From Pseudomonadota bacterium (lineage in GTDB: Bacteria > Pseudomonadota > Gammaproteobacteria > Pseudomonadales > UBA5518): a stretch of 21,672 bases of DNA. Below the pieces are notes generated by a model. That model did not search any database. It worked only from the letters and a program-made list of their open reading frames with translations, and had not been told where the DNA came from. Shown one piece after another: positions 21,621-21,672 of the stretch. Each line of letters begins with the position of its first letter. The first letter of the stretch is position 1. Position numbers and translations under genes: made by a program. The stretch spans positions 1 through 21,672 of the forward strand of contig CAUJIL010000255.1 of assembly GCA_963204845.1 (NCBI GenBank), in the 5' to 3' direction.

Positions 21621-21672
21621 ATGTCCCCTGCCGCAGTACGCCTGGTCGCCGACGTCGGCGGCACGCACACCC
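21621..21672 (+). CDS. glk: Probable glucokinase, N-terminal fragment cut by the window edge
   Basis: Only 17 codons are visible: MSPAAVRLVADVGGTHT. LVADVGGT matches the phosphate-binding DxGGT motif that opens bacterial glucokinases (LVGDVGGTN in E. coli Glk). Glucokinase would phosphorylate glucose freed by MalQ or GH57 activity, which suits the neighbourhood. In-frame ATGs at 21552 and 21573 would add 23 or 16 residues; the shortest form places the motif where the family has it. No clear ribosome binding site decides the start. The gene is divergent from the SDR gene across about 120 bases. A ROK-family kinase or another ASKHA protein is possible. Confidence 0.6.
   Translation, partial: MSPAAVRLVADVGGTHT

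Overview
The window looks like an ordinary chromosomal stretch from a high-GC Gram-negative bacterium, probably a gammaproteobacterium. Evidence for this: a KDO-8-phosphate synthase gene (kdsA, lipopolysaccharide pathway) directly behind pyrG, an order typical of Gamma- and Betaproteobacteria; REP-type palindromes headed by GTAG; strong GGAGG-type ribosome binding sites; and uniformly G/C-ending codons. I cannot name the genus. No tRNA, rRNA, transposase, phage gene or CRISPR array is visible. The gene content is mostly core carbon metabolism.

Layout, left to right. (1) pyrG-kdsA on the minus strand, overlapping by a few bases; the 36 bases left of kdsA hold nothing I can name (eno often comes next). 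(2) A repeat-filled intergenic region (2525-2864) with the likely pyrG promoter, a 28-bp tandem duplication and three REP elements. (3) A minus-strand run pilZ-hsp20-gap2-gap1 (5868 down to 2865): a c-di-GMP receptor-type protein, a small heat-shock protein, a GAPDH paralogue that has lost its catalytic cysteine, and a normal GAPDH. (4) A glycogen/alpha-glucan island built as two divergent operons around a 118-bp control region: glgC-GH57-malQ leftward and glgB-glgA-glgP rightward. (5) Four more REP elements between the convergent glgP and pgi; the stop codons of both genes lie inside the repeats. (6) pgi, divergent from a shikimate-kinase-family gene that overlaps gcvT tail to tail. (7) A small exported or membrane-anchored unknown protein, an SDR oxidoreductase, and at the right edge the first codons of what looks like glucokinase.

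How the genes fit together: GlgC makes ADP-glucose, GlgA polymerises it and GlgB branches it. GlgP releases glucose-1-phosphate, while MalQ and the GH57 enzyme rearrange or trim glucans and can release glucose, which the edge-cut glucokinase would phosphorylate. Pgi and GAPDH carry the products into glycolysis. The window therefore gathers storage-glucan turnover and several glycolytic entry steps in about 20 kb.

The least ordinary parts are the Cys-less GAPDH paralogue placed 15 bases before an intact gap gene and behind an hsp20 gene, and the REP pairs that supply the only two TAG stop codons seen in the window.
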